Source: Pseudomonas putida
GTDB lineage: Bacteria > Pseudomonadota > Gammaproteobacteria > Pseudomonadales > Pseudomonadaceae
Assembly (NCBI RefSeq): GCF_030159595.1
Contig: NZ_BSKJ01000001.1
Location: 744,001 to 808,000, forward strand
Length of the DNA stretch: 64,000 nt
Direction of reading: 5' to 3'
Positions 54,909-63,372 of this stretch are shown here, one piece after another. The first letter of the stretch is position 1; every line of letters starts with the position of its first letter. Made by a program: the position numbers and the translations under genes. The notes beneath the pieces were generated by a model that was not told the DNA's origin, ran no database searches, and worked only from the letters and a program-made list of their open reading frames with translations.

Positions 54909-55801
54909 GGGTTCTGCTACTGGGCAAGGATGGCCAGGTAGGGTGGGAGCTGCAACGCAGCCTGGCCCCGCTTGGGCAGGTGCTGGCACTGAACCGCCGC
55001 AGCCAGGTGCACTGCGGTGACCTGGCCAACCTGCCAGGCCTGGCCGAAACCGTGCGCGCCTATGCCCCCGATGTGATCGTCAACGCCGCCGCCTACACCG
55101 CCGTGGACAAGGCCGAAAGCGACCGCGAGCAAGCCTTCAAGGTAAACGCCGAAGCCGTCGGCGTGCTCGCCCACGCTGCCGCCGACTGCGGCGCATTGTT
55201 GGTGCATTACTCCACCGACTATGTCTTCCCCGGGCAGGGCTGCCAGCCCTGGCGCGAAGACGATAACGTCGGCCCGCTGAACACCTACGGCGCAAGCAAA
55301 CTGGCTGGCGAACAAGCCATCCAGGCCGCCAGCTGCCAGTACCTGATCTTGCGCACCAGCTGGGTGTACGCCGCCCGCGGCAACAACTTTGCCAAGACCA
55401 TGCTGCGCCTCGCTGCCGAACGCGACAGCCTGGGTGTGATCGACGACCAGCACGGTGCCCCCACCGGCGCGGAACTGATCGCCGACATCACTGCCCACGC
55501 CATTACCGCTACCCGTCGCAACCCGGCGCTGGCCGGCCTGTATCACCTGGCGGCCGCTGGCGAAACCACCTGGTGCGGTTACGCCCGCTTCGTGCTGGAG
55601 CAGGCGGCGGCAAAAGGCGTGGCGTTGAAAGCCCAGGCCGAGCAGGTCAGTCCCTTGACCTCCGACGCCTACCCGACCCCGGCCACGCGGCCGGCCAACT
55701 CGCGTCTTGATACCAACAAACTGCAAAAGGCTTTTGCCCTGACCCTGCCGGACTGGCGCCAGGGAGTGGCCCGCATGCTCACGGAAATTTACGAGAAATG
55801 A
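54905..55801 (+). CDS. rmlD: dTDP-4-dehydrorhamnose reductase
   Basis: A 298-residue SDR catalysing the last step to dTDP-L-rhamnose. It begins [20 protein letters not shown], the RmlD cofactor signature. [14 protein letters not shown] is present near 60, and the catalytic YGASKLAGE lies near 130. It overlaps rmlB and rmlA by four bases if the earlier rmlA start is used, consistent with one operon. Rhamnose feeds core oligosaccharide, O-antigen or rhamnolipids. Confidence 0.96.
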   Translation: MRVLLLGKDGQVGWELQRSLAPLGQVLALNRRSQVHCGDLANLPGLAETVRAYAPDVIVNAAAYTAVDKAESDREQAFKVNAEAVGVLAHAAADCGALLVHYSTDYVFPGQGCQPWREDDNVGPLNTYGASKLAGEQAIQAASCQYLILRTSWVYAARGNNFAKTMLRLAAERDSLGVIDDQHGAPTGAELIADITAHAITATRRNPALAGLYHLAAAGETTWCGYARFVLEQAAAKGVALKAQAEQVSPLTSDAYPTPATRPANSRLDTNKLQKAFALTLPDWRQGVARMLTEIYEK

Positions 55802-55806
55802 CCACC

Positions 55807-56688
55807 ATGAACCGTAAAGGCATCATTCTGGCGGGCGGGTCGGGTACCCGCCTGCACCCGGCGACCCTGGCAATTTCCAAGCAGCTGCTGCCGGTGTACG
55901 ACAAACCGATGATCTACTACCCGCTGACTACCCTGATGTTGGCGGGCATCCAGGACATCCTGATCATCTCCACCCCACAAGACACCCCACGCTTCGAGCA
56001 ACTGCTGGGTGACGGCCACCGCTGGGGCATCAACATCACCTACGCCGTGCAGGCATCCCCCGATGGCCTGGCCCAGGCCTTTCTGATTGGTGAGGACTTC
56101 ATCGGCAACGACCCCACCGCGCTGGTATTGGGCGACAACATCTATTACGGCCACGACTTCCAGCAGCTGCTGCGCAGCGCCATGGACCGCCGCGGCAACG
56201 CCAGCGTCTTTGCCTACCATGTACAAGACCCTGAACGTTACGGCGTGGTCGAGTTCGACGGGCAGGGCAATGCCATCAGCCTGGAAGAAAAACCGGCTAA
56301 ACCCAAGTCCAACTATGCTGTGACCGGGTTGTATTTCTACGACAACGACGTGATCGAGATTGCCAAAGGCATTCGGCCTTCCGCGCGCGGTGAGCTGGAA
56401 ATTACCGATGTGAACCGCACCTACCTGGAGCAGCACCGACTGTCGGTGGAGATCATGGGACGTGGGTATGCCTGGCTGGATACCGGGACACATGACTCGT
56501 TGCTGGAAGCCAGCGGGTATATCGCCACGATTGAGCGACGGCAGGGGTTGAAGGTGGCTTGCCCGGAAGAAGTGGCGTACAGACAGGGGTGGATTGGGGC
56601 GGAGGCGTTGTTGAAGCTGGCGGAGCCGTTGGCCAAGAATGGGTATGGGCAGTATTTGAAGCGGTTGGTGGGGGATAGGGTTTATTGA
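55807..56688 (+). CDS. rmlA: Glucose-1-phosphate thymidylyltransferase
   Basis: A 293-residue nucleotidyltransferase making dTDP-glucose from glucose-1-phosphate and dTTP. The [11 protein letters not shown] signature, [16 protein letters not shown] and the EEKP motif ([21 protein letters not shown]) are intact. I chose the ATG at 55807 ([11 protein letters not shown]) by family convention; an ATG at 55798 overlaps the rmlD stop and is also possible. Third and last visible gene of rmlB-rmlD-rmlA; the expected rmlC does not follow. A perfect ten-base hairpin lies downstream. Confidence 0.96.
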   Translation: MNRKGIILAGGSGTRLHPATLAISKQLLPVYDKPMIYYPLTTLMLAGIQDILIISTPQDTPRFEQLLGDGHRWGINITYAVQASPDGLAQAFLIGEDFIGNDPTALVLGDNIYYGHDFQQLLRSAMDRRGNASVFAYHVQDPERYGVVEFDGQGNAISLEEKPAKPKSNYAVTGLYFYDNDVIEIAKGIRPSARGELEITDVNRTYLEQHRLSVEIMGRGYAWLDTGTHDSLLEASGYIATIERRQGLKVACPEEVAYRQGWIGAEALLKLAEPLAKNGYGQYLKRLVGDRVY

Positions 56689-56728
56689 AACAGGCCCGTA
56701 ACCCTAATATATGCGACTCTGTGAAGGT

Positions 56729-56767
56729 GACGATGAAGTATGAGCGTGCATACACGCCTTCATCGTC
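56729..56767 (+). terminator. Terminator-like hairpin after rmlA
   Basis: Perfect ten-base stem gacgatgaag / cttcatcgtc with a 19-base loop, about 40 bases after the rmlA stop. It marks the end of the rml operon and the start of AT-rich DNA. No further gene is seen up to 57000. Confidence 0.6.
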
Positions 56768-56999
56768 TGCTCTTTGTCTGATCTGGTACTTATTGGCTGC
56801 TGCAGGAGCGATTCGCCCGTATGGCCTGATAACCAAGGTTCTGTCCGGTTTTTTCAAACGTCAGCGCCTTAGGGTTCGAGCTCTCCTGATATCCAAAGTC
56901 GTCCATGCCGGTTGCTGGACGCCTTTTTCGGAGTGTCCCTAACGCTCAGTGGTGAGTGCCACTTATATGCCGTCGATACAATGGTCAATGGTTACTCGC

Positions 57000-58079
57000 T
57001 TAGAGATTTAGAGCGCTTACGCTGCATTGGCAAGAATATTTTTCACCTGAAGAGTCCTGATAGAAAGCTATTACCGTTAGCTCTCCAAGCGTGTCAGGAA
57101 TAGGGAAGCACGCATTCGGTAGTGCTTCATACCAACGGACGTCATGTCGATCGCCGTCGACTAGTAAATAGAACGCAAATTCGCCGCTCTCGTGTATGCT
57201 TCCATTCATTACCAATGAGCACTGCGCGAAGATACCATGCTCAGATTTGTATGCAGCGACAGTGATGGTTGCACCTTCAGAAATAAGTAGCGATTTCTCC
57301 GGTGCAGGACCTTCACGCAACAGGCCCTTGGTGCTGTTTTCAGATGTTATCGAAATTAACTGTGCGAGAGCGTCTTTGTAGTATTGCTTGCAATAGTGGA
57401 AGGGGGAGACACCCCAGTGGTGATGTTCATCTGATGTTAAAGTCTGTGGCGAGAAATGTAAGAACTGATGCTTGTGGAGCTTCTTTGCCAGTTCATTGTA
57501 CATCCAGTCCAGCTCTTGGTTGGCCTTTTCAATGGTCGCTAAAGAAACTGGGAAATTTGTATCGCTTGCATTTTCAAAACATGAAGCCCAATAGACTTTG
57601 TTAATGATCAGGCGGTCAAGCTTATTGTGCTGACTTAGGACTGCAAGAAACTTGTGCATTCCTTGAATCCACAGGTCTCGGCGCTCAGGTGAGCCGGATT
57701 TAATTAATTGGAAGCCTTTGGCGCTGCTGTCATTTAATAGACCGCTCTCAGCGAGTTCGTTAGAGTTCGTAATGAGATGTCCGGAGGGCAGGGCTACAAG
57801 ATCAAACCTCTCATCGATTAGGTCTATTAGTATTAAGTCGGCATCCTGAAATGCTGTAGGCTGCGTGAGGATTTGCTTAGAAAAATCATATGCAACCATG
57901 CGCCGTCTGAATGCAGAAGGTATGCGGTTAAGTGCTTCTTCATTTTCGTATGAAGCGCTGCATAGCGAAGCCATTGAAGATCTTGCAAAGTAATCTGTTA
58001 ACTTAAATGATTGGCTTTCCTCTAGATTGAATATGTCTCTAGATACGCAGCTGCCGTAAATAGTTAAGTTTTTGATCAC
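57000..58079 (-). CDS. DUF6270-like SGNH-type protein, copy A
   Basis: A 359-residue protein starting at a GTG with MIKNLTIYGSCVSRDIFNL; the G-S-C-V-S-R-D block near residues 9-15 resembles block I of SGNH/GDSL hydrolases and is the DUF6270 hallmark. DLILIDLIDERFD near 80 and a late HHHWGVSPFHY (residues about 217-227), a plausible catalytic Asp/His region, follow. Residues about 270-359 form a separate beta-rich module with GEFAFYLLVDGDRH and RWYE. There is no signal peptide. It is about 60% identical by eye to copy B at 61995. AT-rich codon use sets it apart from the rml genes. Function unknown; a glycan esterase or acyl-modifier is a guess. Confidence 0.8.
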   Translation of the reverse strand: MIKNLTIYGSCVSRDIFNLEESQSFKLTDYFARSSMASLCSASYENEEALNRIPSAFRRRMVAYDFSKQILTQPTAFQDADLILIDLIDERFDLVALPSGHLITNSNELAESGLLNDSSAKGFQLIKSGSPERRDLWIQGMHKFLAVLSQHNKLDRLIINKVYWASCFENASDTNFPVSLATIEKANQELDWMYNELAKKLHKHQFLHFSPQTLTSDEHHHWGVSPFHYCKQYYKDALAQLISITSENSTKGLLREGPAPEKSLLISEGATITVAAYKSEHGIFAQCSLVMNGSIHESGEFAFYLLVDGDRHDVRWYEALPNACFPIPDTLGELTVIAFYQDSSGEKYSCQCSVSALNL

Positions 58080-58087
58080 TGTCTTCT

Positions 58088-58601
58088 TCAGCCTTTTTCT
58101 TGCTTCACATAAAAGGGTGTGGGTCCTGTTCCATCAGGTCTTTCAGTTTGCTCTGTGCCCAACGTGTAGGGCAGCATGGCAGTAACCAAAATGTCACGCA
58201 GCGGTAGCAGAATTTCATTATCCATAGGTGGCTTAGGAATGCAACGCGGGCCCTGCGACAACCTGACGATTTTTCTGGTTGGACAGTAGAAATCAGAAAA
58301 TATCGGATCCAATTGACGTAGGTGTTGAACGATATTTGAACCATTCGGTATGAAAATTGTCGGTTCGCGCGATGCTGCCCACAATTATCGTCAGCGGGGC
58401 GTTAGCGCAGGTAAAATGTGTGAAGTCTGTCACATTGATAGCGGCTTTGTGGTGTGAGGGTTGCTCAAGGAAATTTATGGTTAAATAAAGAGGAGAGAGT
58501 GGTTCCAATAGTCTAACTGTTAAGTAAGGATGTTGACGTTGAATTGGGGTATCGTCATTTGTGCTTCTGGTAAGGCGTAGTAATCGAAGTCGCATTTTCA
58601 T
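58088..58601 (-). pseudogene. Frame-disrupted ORF upstream of copy A
   Basis: Two overlapping minus-strand frames look like pieces of one protein. One runs from 58601 to about 58400 (MKMRLRLLRLTRS to ANAPLTIIVGS). The second frame, from about 58384 to 58088, continues with SREPTIFIPNGSNIVQHLRQ and SDFYCPTRKIVRLS. A frameshift near 58380-58400 would join them. The last stop is eight bases before the copy A start. I recognise no family. It may instead be a chance pair of frames in AT-rich DNA. Confidence 0.35.
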
Positions 58602-58893
58602 TGTGCTAAATGTGTATTTGTCTCTGTGTTGAGTGAGCTATTGGTTTTGGGTGCGGTTCAATCCGTTGTCTTCATTTAATTCGTCAGTGTACTTTGCACG
58701 ATAAGTCGATCTCATCTTCTCGCAATGCTTTCAGCTGCTGCTGAATTTGATGTGTGAGAGTCTGCTGTGCGGTCGCATCATTCATTGCGATGAAACCCGC
58801 GTGCAGATGTTGAAAGCGCTTGCCCGCGGGCCCGGTAACCGATTTTGGATATTGGGACAAACTTGAGGCGCCGCTGACGGCGCCCTGGTTTCG
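58602..58893. other. AT-rich spacer without a recognisable gene
   Basis: About 290 bases between the disrupted ORF and the IS5-type remnant. No frame with protein-like content or conserved motif was found. Confidence 0.5.
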
Positions 58894-59058
58894 CTAGGGA
58901 AACGCCGAATAAGTTTCCCTGAACCCGGAATAACCAACGTCCCGACGGCACAATCGTTGCGTCGGCCATACCTGTTCCATCTTGGCCAGGAAACGCTTAC
59001 CGCGGGTCTGCTTGCGCTCACCGGCGTACTCGAAATCGGAAAAGCTCATCTGACTCAT
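58894..59058 (-). pseudogene. Truncated IS5-family transposase start
   Basis: From the ATG at 59058 the minus strand reads MSQMSFSDFEYAGERKQTRG then KRFLAKMEQV, the well-known N-terminus of IS5-type transposases in Pseudomonas. After about 28 residues the match is lost and the frame runs to a stop at 58894, inside the opposite terminal repeat. The catalytic DDE region is missing, so this is a deletion remnant. Confidence 0.85.
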
Positions 59059-59146
59059 GGGTAAGGCTTGTACGGGGCTGGTTGAATGGGGGGCATTTTC
59101 AGCACAGGTCAGGCGACCTGTAATGACTTGATCGGAGAATCCCTAG
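58894..59146 (-). mobile_element. Internally deleted IS5-family element (MITE-like)
   Basis: Both ends are present: on the plus strand it begins ctagggaaacgccgaataag and ends cttgatcggagaatccctag. The outer 22 bases are imperfect inverted repeats (16 of 22 matching). Each end carries CTAG (58894-58897 and 59143-59146), which fits the four-base target duplication of IS5-family elements. Between them lies only about 245 bases with the start of a transposase. The element cannot move on its own but might be mobilised by a full copy elsewhere. Confidence 0.75.
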
Positions 59147-59296
59147 GTGCGCCGCCCCACTCCAGTCATTTCTCTTCGCCCGGCAGCAGCAAACGGCCAC
59201 GCACTACACGATCAGAACGCAAGCTGCATTGCGTTGTGTGATCATTTTTTCTATAAAATGGATCACACAGAAACTCAAAGTCATCCAGGAAGGAAA

Positions 59297-61288
59297 ATGA
59301 AGAGAATCAAAAAGGTGCAAGCAGAGTTCATTGACGGGAAGATAAAATGCTTAATTCTGCTAAATGAAGGCTTAGAGAATGCCCAGTTTGCATACTATAT
59401 TTTGAGGAATGATGAGAGGATTCATACTTCCTGGTATTCACCAAGTCCATCATTTGACTTTGACGTCGAAAATTTTACAGGCGATTATCAAGTTGTAGGC
59501 TTTTTGAGAGTCGAAAAAGAGATCGTCGAGGTTGAAAAGTCTAATCGGGTTCTCATGGATTTATATGAATCCAATCACAATGAGATTCCACGGAAAAATC
59601 TACAAGATTTAACAGCTGAGTTTAGCGCTTCATTTTCTCAGTCTTTCATTAGAATTCCGCAAGATTTTGATCCTATAGTCAATCAAAACTTCAACGAAAG
59701 CGGTTTTCTACGCTTCGCTCTGGCTAAATATTGCGAAAAAATTGAACTCGGAGAGTTGACGCGGATCGATTGGAGGCGAAAATTTAAGAATAGCAATAAT
59801 TCCAATGTCATGTGGCTGCTATCCCTTAACTTCGCAGGCTGCTTGTTGTCAACTTTTGAAGTGAGTAGTAAGCCAGTTTTTCTTTCGATGGCAACTCAAA
59901 GCATTGAAAGTTTCTTGCGGTTTGTAACTGTGCCAGAAAATAGGGTGTATGTTGAATCGATTCCGTCTGGCGATCACTCGGCAGCCACCCGCGTTAAGGT
60001 GCTTATTAAATACCTGCAAGTCACGCATGGCGCTGGGATAGAATGCGAAGACATGCGTTTTCAAGTTTTTTGTGAACTTTACCGATGTTTGGAGTGGCTC
60101 TCTTCTGATGATAACTTCCATGAAAATAATCACGGGCTCATGTGCAACATAGCACTTGCCGCTGCAAGTCATTGCTTCTCTTTGTCCAGTGACTTAAGGA
60201 AAAAATATTATGACATCGCCGCGTCAAGAACCTTAAAGCTTGCAGCGAAAGCTTTTTGTAAAGACGGATTATGTAATGAAAACACCATAGGTTACCATAA
60301 TTACAATCTCCAGCTTTATCAGATCTTTTGCAGTTTACTTGATGCAGAGGAATTGATATCACCTGAGTTTTCAAATTTAAGAAATATCACAAATCGCGCC
60401 GAAATTGCGTTGCGCCATTGCGTGCGCCAAGACGGCAGTGTTCCCCCCATAGGGGATTCTCCTGTATTTTTTTTGAAAAAATCATCTATCAACCAGTCAA
60501 TTTTTTTCCCAGACTCTGGATTTGCAGTTGTTAAGAACGATGATTTCTATCTTTCCTTGCAGTGCGGGTCTAGGGCAGAAGTCCATAAACAGATGGACGA
60601 CGCCAGCATTACGTTAAGGTATAAAGGTGTAGATGTTCTAATTGATGCGGGCTCTTACTCTTACGATAGAGAGGCTGGTTTTGGTAGGTATGTTGAGTCA
60701 GCGACTGGACACACAGGTGTATATCCATTAGCTTTCGATCACCTTCGTCGAAGAGAAATTATCAAGACCTTCGGCCGGGTTCTGGGGGCGATTGATCATT
60801 TTTGCGAGACTGATTCAGGCTTTGAGCTGAAGTGCCACTACGCCACGCAGGATGGCACTGTTTTAGCGGCTAGAAACATAATAGTCTGTTGGCCCGATGA
60901 AATTTGGATAAACGACATTATTAAAATAGATACAACGTTATCCTCTTGGAGGCTTTCGGAGGCCAAAGTCCAAAGATTTCTTTTTGGACCTGATGTCATG
61001 ATCAGTCAATGCGGCCCGGAAACTTTCACTCTCCACGGAGGCGGCATCAGTGGACGTTTGTTTTCGCTCAACTCCGTCGGTGGTCGACTAATCTTCGGTC
61101 AGACCGAGCCCGACATCCGTGGGTGGCATTCCATTAAGTTTGGAGAGACTCGTGAAAATGCTTGTCTAGAATTTATTTCCACCGAACCTGTCGCTAGTTT
61201 CACTGTCGCCTTGAAGTTGTCGGAGGGAGCAACAATGAGCCAGCTTTCTCGGCATGCATTCGAGCGCCTTTCAACTGATCGCATGTAA
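59297..61288 (+). CDS. Heparinase II/III-like protein with N-terminal accessory module
   Basis: A 663-residue protein. Residues about 3-85 form a small beta-rich module (FAYYILRNDERIH, SWYSPSPSF) like the C-terminal module of the two DUF6270-like neighbours. A helical, alpha/alpha-toroid part (about 130-420) contains FHENNHGLMCNIAL, and a C-terminal beta-sandwich contains EVHKQMDDASITLRYKG, LIDAGSYSYDRE and GRYVESATGHTGV, the heparinase II/III-type pattern. It may be a polysaccharide lyase acting on the strain's own glycan. No signal peptide is seen. AGGAAGGAAA directly before the ATG at 59297 decides the start; the frame is open from 59147 but starts inside the IS remnant end. Confidence 0.8.
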   Translation: MKRIKKVQAEFIDGKIKCLILLNEGLENAQFAYYILRNDERIHTSWYSPSPSFDFDVENFTGDYQVVGFLRVEKEIVEVEKSNRVLMDLYESNHNEIPRKNLQDLTAEFSASFSQSFIRIPQDFDPIVNQNFNESGFLRFALAKYCEKIELGELTRIDWRRKFKNSNNSNVMWLLSLNFAGCLLSTFEVSSKPVFLSMATQSIESFLRFVTVPENRVYVESIPSGDHSAATRVKVLIKYLQVTHGAGIECEDMRFQVFCELYRCLEWLSSDDNFHENNHGLMCNIALAAASHCFSLSSDLRKKYYDIAASRTLKLAAKAFCKDGLCNENTIGYHNYNLQLYQIFCSLLDAEELISPEFSNLRNITNRAEIALRHCVRQDGSVPPIGDSPVFFLKKSSINQSIFFPDSGFAVVKNDDFYLSLQCGSRAEVHKQMDDASITLRYKGVDVLIDAGSYSYDREAGFGRYVESATGHTGVYPLAFDHLRRREIIKTFGRVLGAIDHFCETDSGFELKCHYATQDGTVLAARNIIVCWPDEIWINDIIKIDTTLSSWRLSEAKVQRFLFGPDVMISQCGPETFTLHGGGISGRLFSLNSVGGRLIFGQTEPDIRGWHSIKFGETRENACLEFISTEPVASFTVALKLSEGATMSQLSRHAFERLSTDRM

Positions 61289-61301
61289 GGTGAATAGCCT
61301 C

Positions 61302-61561
61302 TGGTTTCGTAGACACCTCCAGGTCTCATAATGAGGCCCAAATAGGAGGTGTCATGAGTCGTGAGCGTTTCCCCAAAGAATTCAAGATCGAAGCGATCAA
61401 GCAAGTGACCGAGAAAGGGAATCCTGTCGCCGATGTTGCCCAGCGCCTAGGTATGTCCGCTCACAACCTCTACGCCTGGATCAAGCTCTACAGCAACCCC
61501 CAAGAGCAGCAGACGATGACCAGCAAGCCGAGCAGGATGGCTGTACCTGGCGGTAGTGCTG
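61302..61561 (+). mobile_element. IS3-family remnant
   Basis: A left end near 61302 (tggtttcgtagacacctcc) leads into an intact ribosome site (AGGAGGTGTC) and the first part of an OrfA. At 61535-61561 the sequence codes GWLYLAVVL in frame, a core segment of the OrfB integrase. The middle (end of orfA and start of orfB) and everything beyond are missing, so the element has an internal deletion and no right end that I can find. Confidence 0.7.
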
Positions 61562-61701
61562 AGCTTTCGATTCGACGTCTTTCGACGTTTGGAGCTCGGC
61601 TCGGATTCGCGGTGTCGTTCGGGCTGAGCCATGGATACGTCCTTCCAAAATGCATCCTCCTCGTGAGGTGTCAAGGATGCATCATGACTCTCTGGAACTG
61701 A
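61354..61701 (+). pseudogene. Truncated IS3 OrfA fused to downstream sequence
   Basis: The first 50 residues, MSRERFPKEFKIEAIKQVTE and onward to LGMSAHNLYAWIKLY, are an IS3-family OrfA helix-turn-helix. From about residue 55 (PQEQQTMTSKP) the frame reads unrelated sequence over the OrfB fragment in a different frame and runs to a stop at 61701. It is non-functional as transposase; a residual DNA-binding peptide could be made from the strong ribosome site. Confidence 0.8.
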
Positions 61702-61994
61702 ACACCTAAGCCTCGCTGGTCCGGTTGCGCAGCTGCTGCGCTGTCTGCGGCAGTCGCTCTCATACCAAACGCAAGATGTTCATGGTATGCCACACCACTA
61801 TGGGGTCTGGCTCTCAGTGGAACTCAAAGCTGTCAGGGAGGGGGGGGCTTGGTGCTATAATCAACCGTATGCTTGTGCTCCAGTCAGTCTTTGTGTAGTT
61901 GATGAGCAGAACTCTGCGGTTTGGTAGGTTGTTGATGTTGCGATTTGGCTAGGTTATTTAGTTGTCAAGTATAAATCCTATAAGGTCGTTAGTA
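61702..61994. other. Spacer after the IS3 remnant
   Basis: About 290 bases with no gene. The first half is GC-rich and probably IS-derived; the second half is AT-rich. It contains a run of eleven G/A-rich bases (agggaggggggg-type) near 61840. The ribosome site TAAGG at 61982-61986 serves the next gene. Confidence 0.4.
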
Positions 61995-63077
61995 GTGGTC
62001 AAGAATTTATTAATTTATGGTAGCTGTGTTTCGAGAGATATTTTTAATCTGGAAGAAAGCTCCAGTTTCAAGATTTCAGATTATTTCGCTAGATCTTCGA
62101 TGGCTTCCTTGTGTAGCGCACCTTACAGCAATACAGAGGCACTAGAGCGTATCCAGTCAGCTTTCCGGCGAAGGATGGTCGCCAATGATTTCTCCAAAGA
62201 CTTGCTAGCTGCGGTTGATAAGCTAGCGTCTGCAGACTTGATTCTTATCGATTTGATTGATGAGCGATTTGATCTCGTAGCATTGCCTACAGGTGAAATG
62301 ATTACTCATTCAAATGAGCTTGCTGAAAGCGGCTTGTTAGCTGAGGAGGGGGTTGCAGGGTATAAGGTTATACCACAAGGCAGTTTCGAACGCCGTGAGC
62401 TGTGGCTGCAAGGAATGCATAGGTTTCTCGGTTTGTTGAAGAGCCTTAACAAGCTTGACGCTGTGCTGGTCAATAAGGTGTATTGGGCATCGAGCTTTGA
62501 GTTTGATACTCAGTCTGTTTTCCCTGTGGGTCGTGGGGAAATCGATAAGGCTAACGAAGATCTTGAGTGGATGTATGGTGCCATGGAAAGGGTGCTTGAT
62601 AGCAGTCAGTTTTTGAATTTTGATAAGGCCCTTTTGACAGCGGATGAATTCCATCGTTGGGGTGTGTCGCCATTTCATTATTGCGAAATGTATTACCGTG
62701 AAGCACTGGCTCAGATTGTAAAGAAATCTGAGAAAAATAGGGCTGTGCTATCCCCCGGTGTGGAACGTGCGCCGATAAAGCCTCCTCCGGTTTGTTCTGG
62801 GGTCGAGCTTAATGTGGCTGCACACATTGTTGATGATGAAATCTATGCGCACTGCTCTTTGAGTATGAATGATCAGGCGTGTGAGGGCGGTGATTTTGCA
62901 TTTTATCTCTTGGTTGATGGCGTTCGTCATGCCGCGCGATGGTATGAAAAGTCACCGAATGCTCGCTTTGCTATCCCTGATCATCCTGGGAAGTTGGAAG
63001 TTGCCGCATTTTATAAGGATGAGTTTGATGAAAAGTTATGTTCTAAAGAGAATATAACGTTGGCGTCTTCTTCTTGA
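61995..63077 (+). CDS. DUF6270-like SGNH-type protein, copy B
   Basis: A 360-residue paralog of copy A in opposite orientation. It starts MVKNLLIYGSCVSRDIFNL at a GTG with TAAGG eight bases upstream; a TTG at 61962 is also open, but copy A also starts at the equivalent GTG. Shared blocks include ARSSMASLCSA, LIDLIDERFDLVALP, TNSNELAESGLL-type and HRWGVSPFHY. The C-terminal module (about 270-360) has GDFAFYLLVDGVRH, RWYEKSPNARF and a final AAFYKDEFDEK. There is no signal peptide. Same uncertain function as copy A; the two copies diverged well before the present arrangement. Confidence 0.8.
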   Translation: MVKNLLIYGSCVSRDIFNLEESSSFKISDYFARSSMASLCSAPYSNTEALERIQSAFRRRMVANDFSKDLLAAVDKLASADLILIDLIDERFDLVALPTGEMITHSNELAESGLLAEEGVAGYKVIPQGSFERRELWLQGMHRFLGLLKSLNKLDAVLVNKVYWASSFEFDTQSVFPVGRGEIDKANEDLEWMYGAMERVLDSSQFLNFDKALLTADEFHRWGVSPFHYCEMYYREALAQIVKKSEKNRAVLSPGVERAPIKPPPVCSGVELNVAAHIVDDEIYAHCSLSMNDQACEGGDFAFYLLVDGVRHAARWYEKSPNARFAIPDHPGKLEVAAFYKDEFDEKLCSKENITLASSS

Positions 63078-63372
63078 AAGGTGCTGCAGGTTGTTCACAG
63101 CATGTAGTTATTGCTCTTGATAGTGATCAGTACCAAATCATCTCAGCAGTGTGCCCGATGTTTTGCACTGGCGTACGCCTAAAGGATTTTTAGTCGTAAT
63201 TAATTTATTTCGGACGTACAGTCAAGTAGACGTGTTGTGGCGCTGCCTCTGTTGCGACGTTGGTAATGACGAAAAGGTCAATAAGTAATCGGTGGCCACA
63301 TCCTCATTTGCTCAGGAAACCGCTCAAGCAAAAGAGGATGTTGTGTAGTGCGTCCGGCTATGTGGCGACGAG
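63078..63372. other. Spacer between copy B and the edge gene
   Basis: About 295 AT-rich bases between convergent genes with no protein-like frame and no clear terminator. Confidence 0.4.

Noticed and set aside
58778..59021. Two small minus-strand frames over the IS5 remnant as separate genes
   Set aside because: They are out of frame with the recognisable transposase start and lie between the element's terminal repeats.
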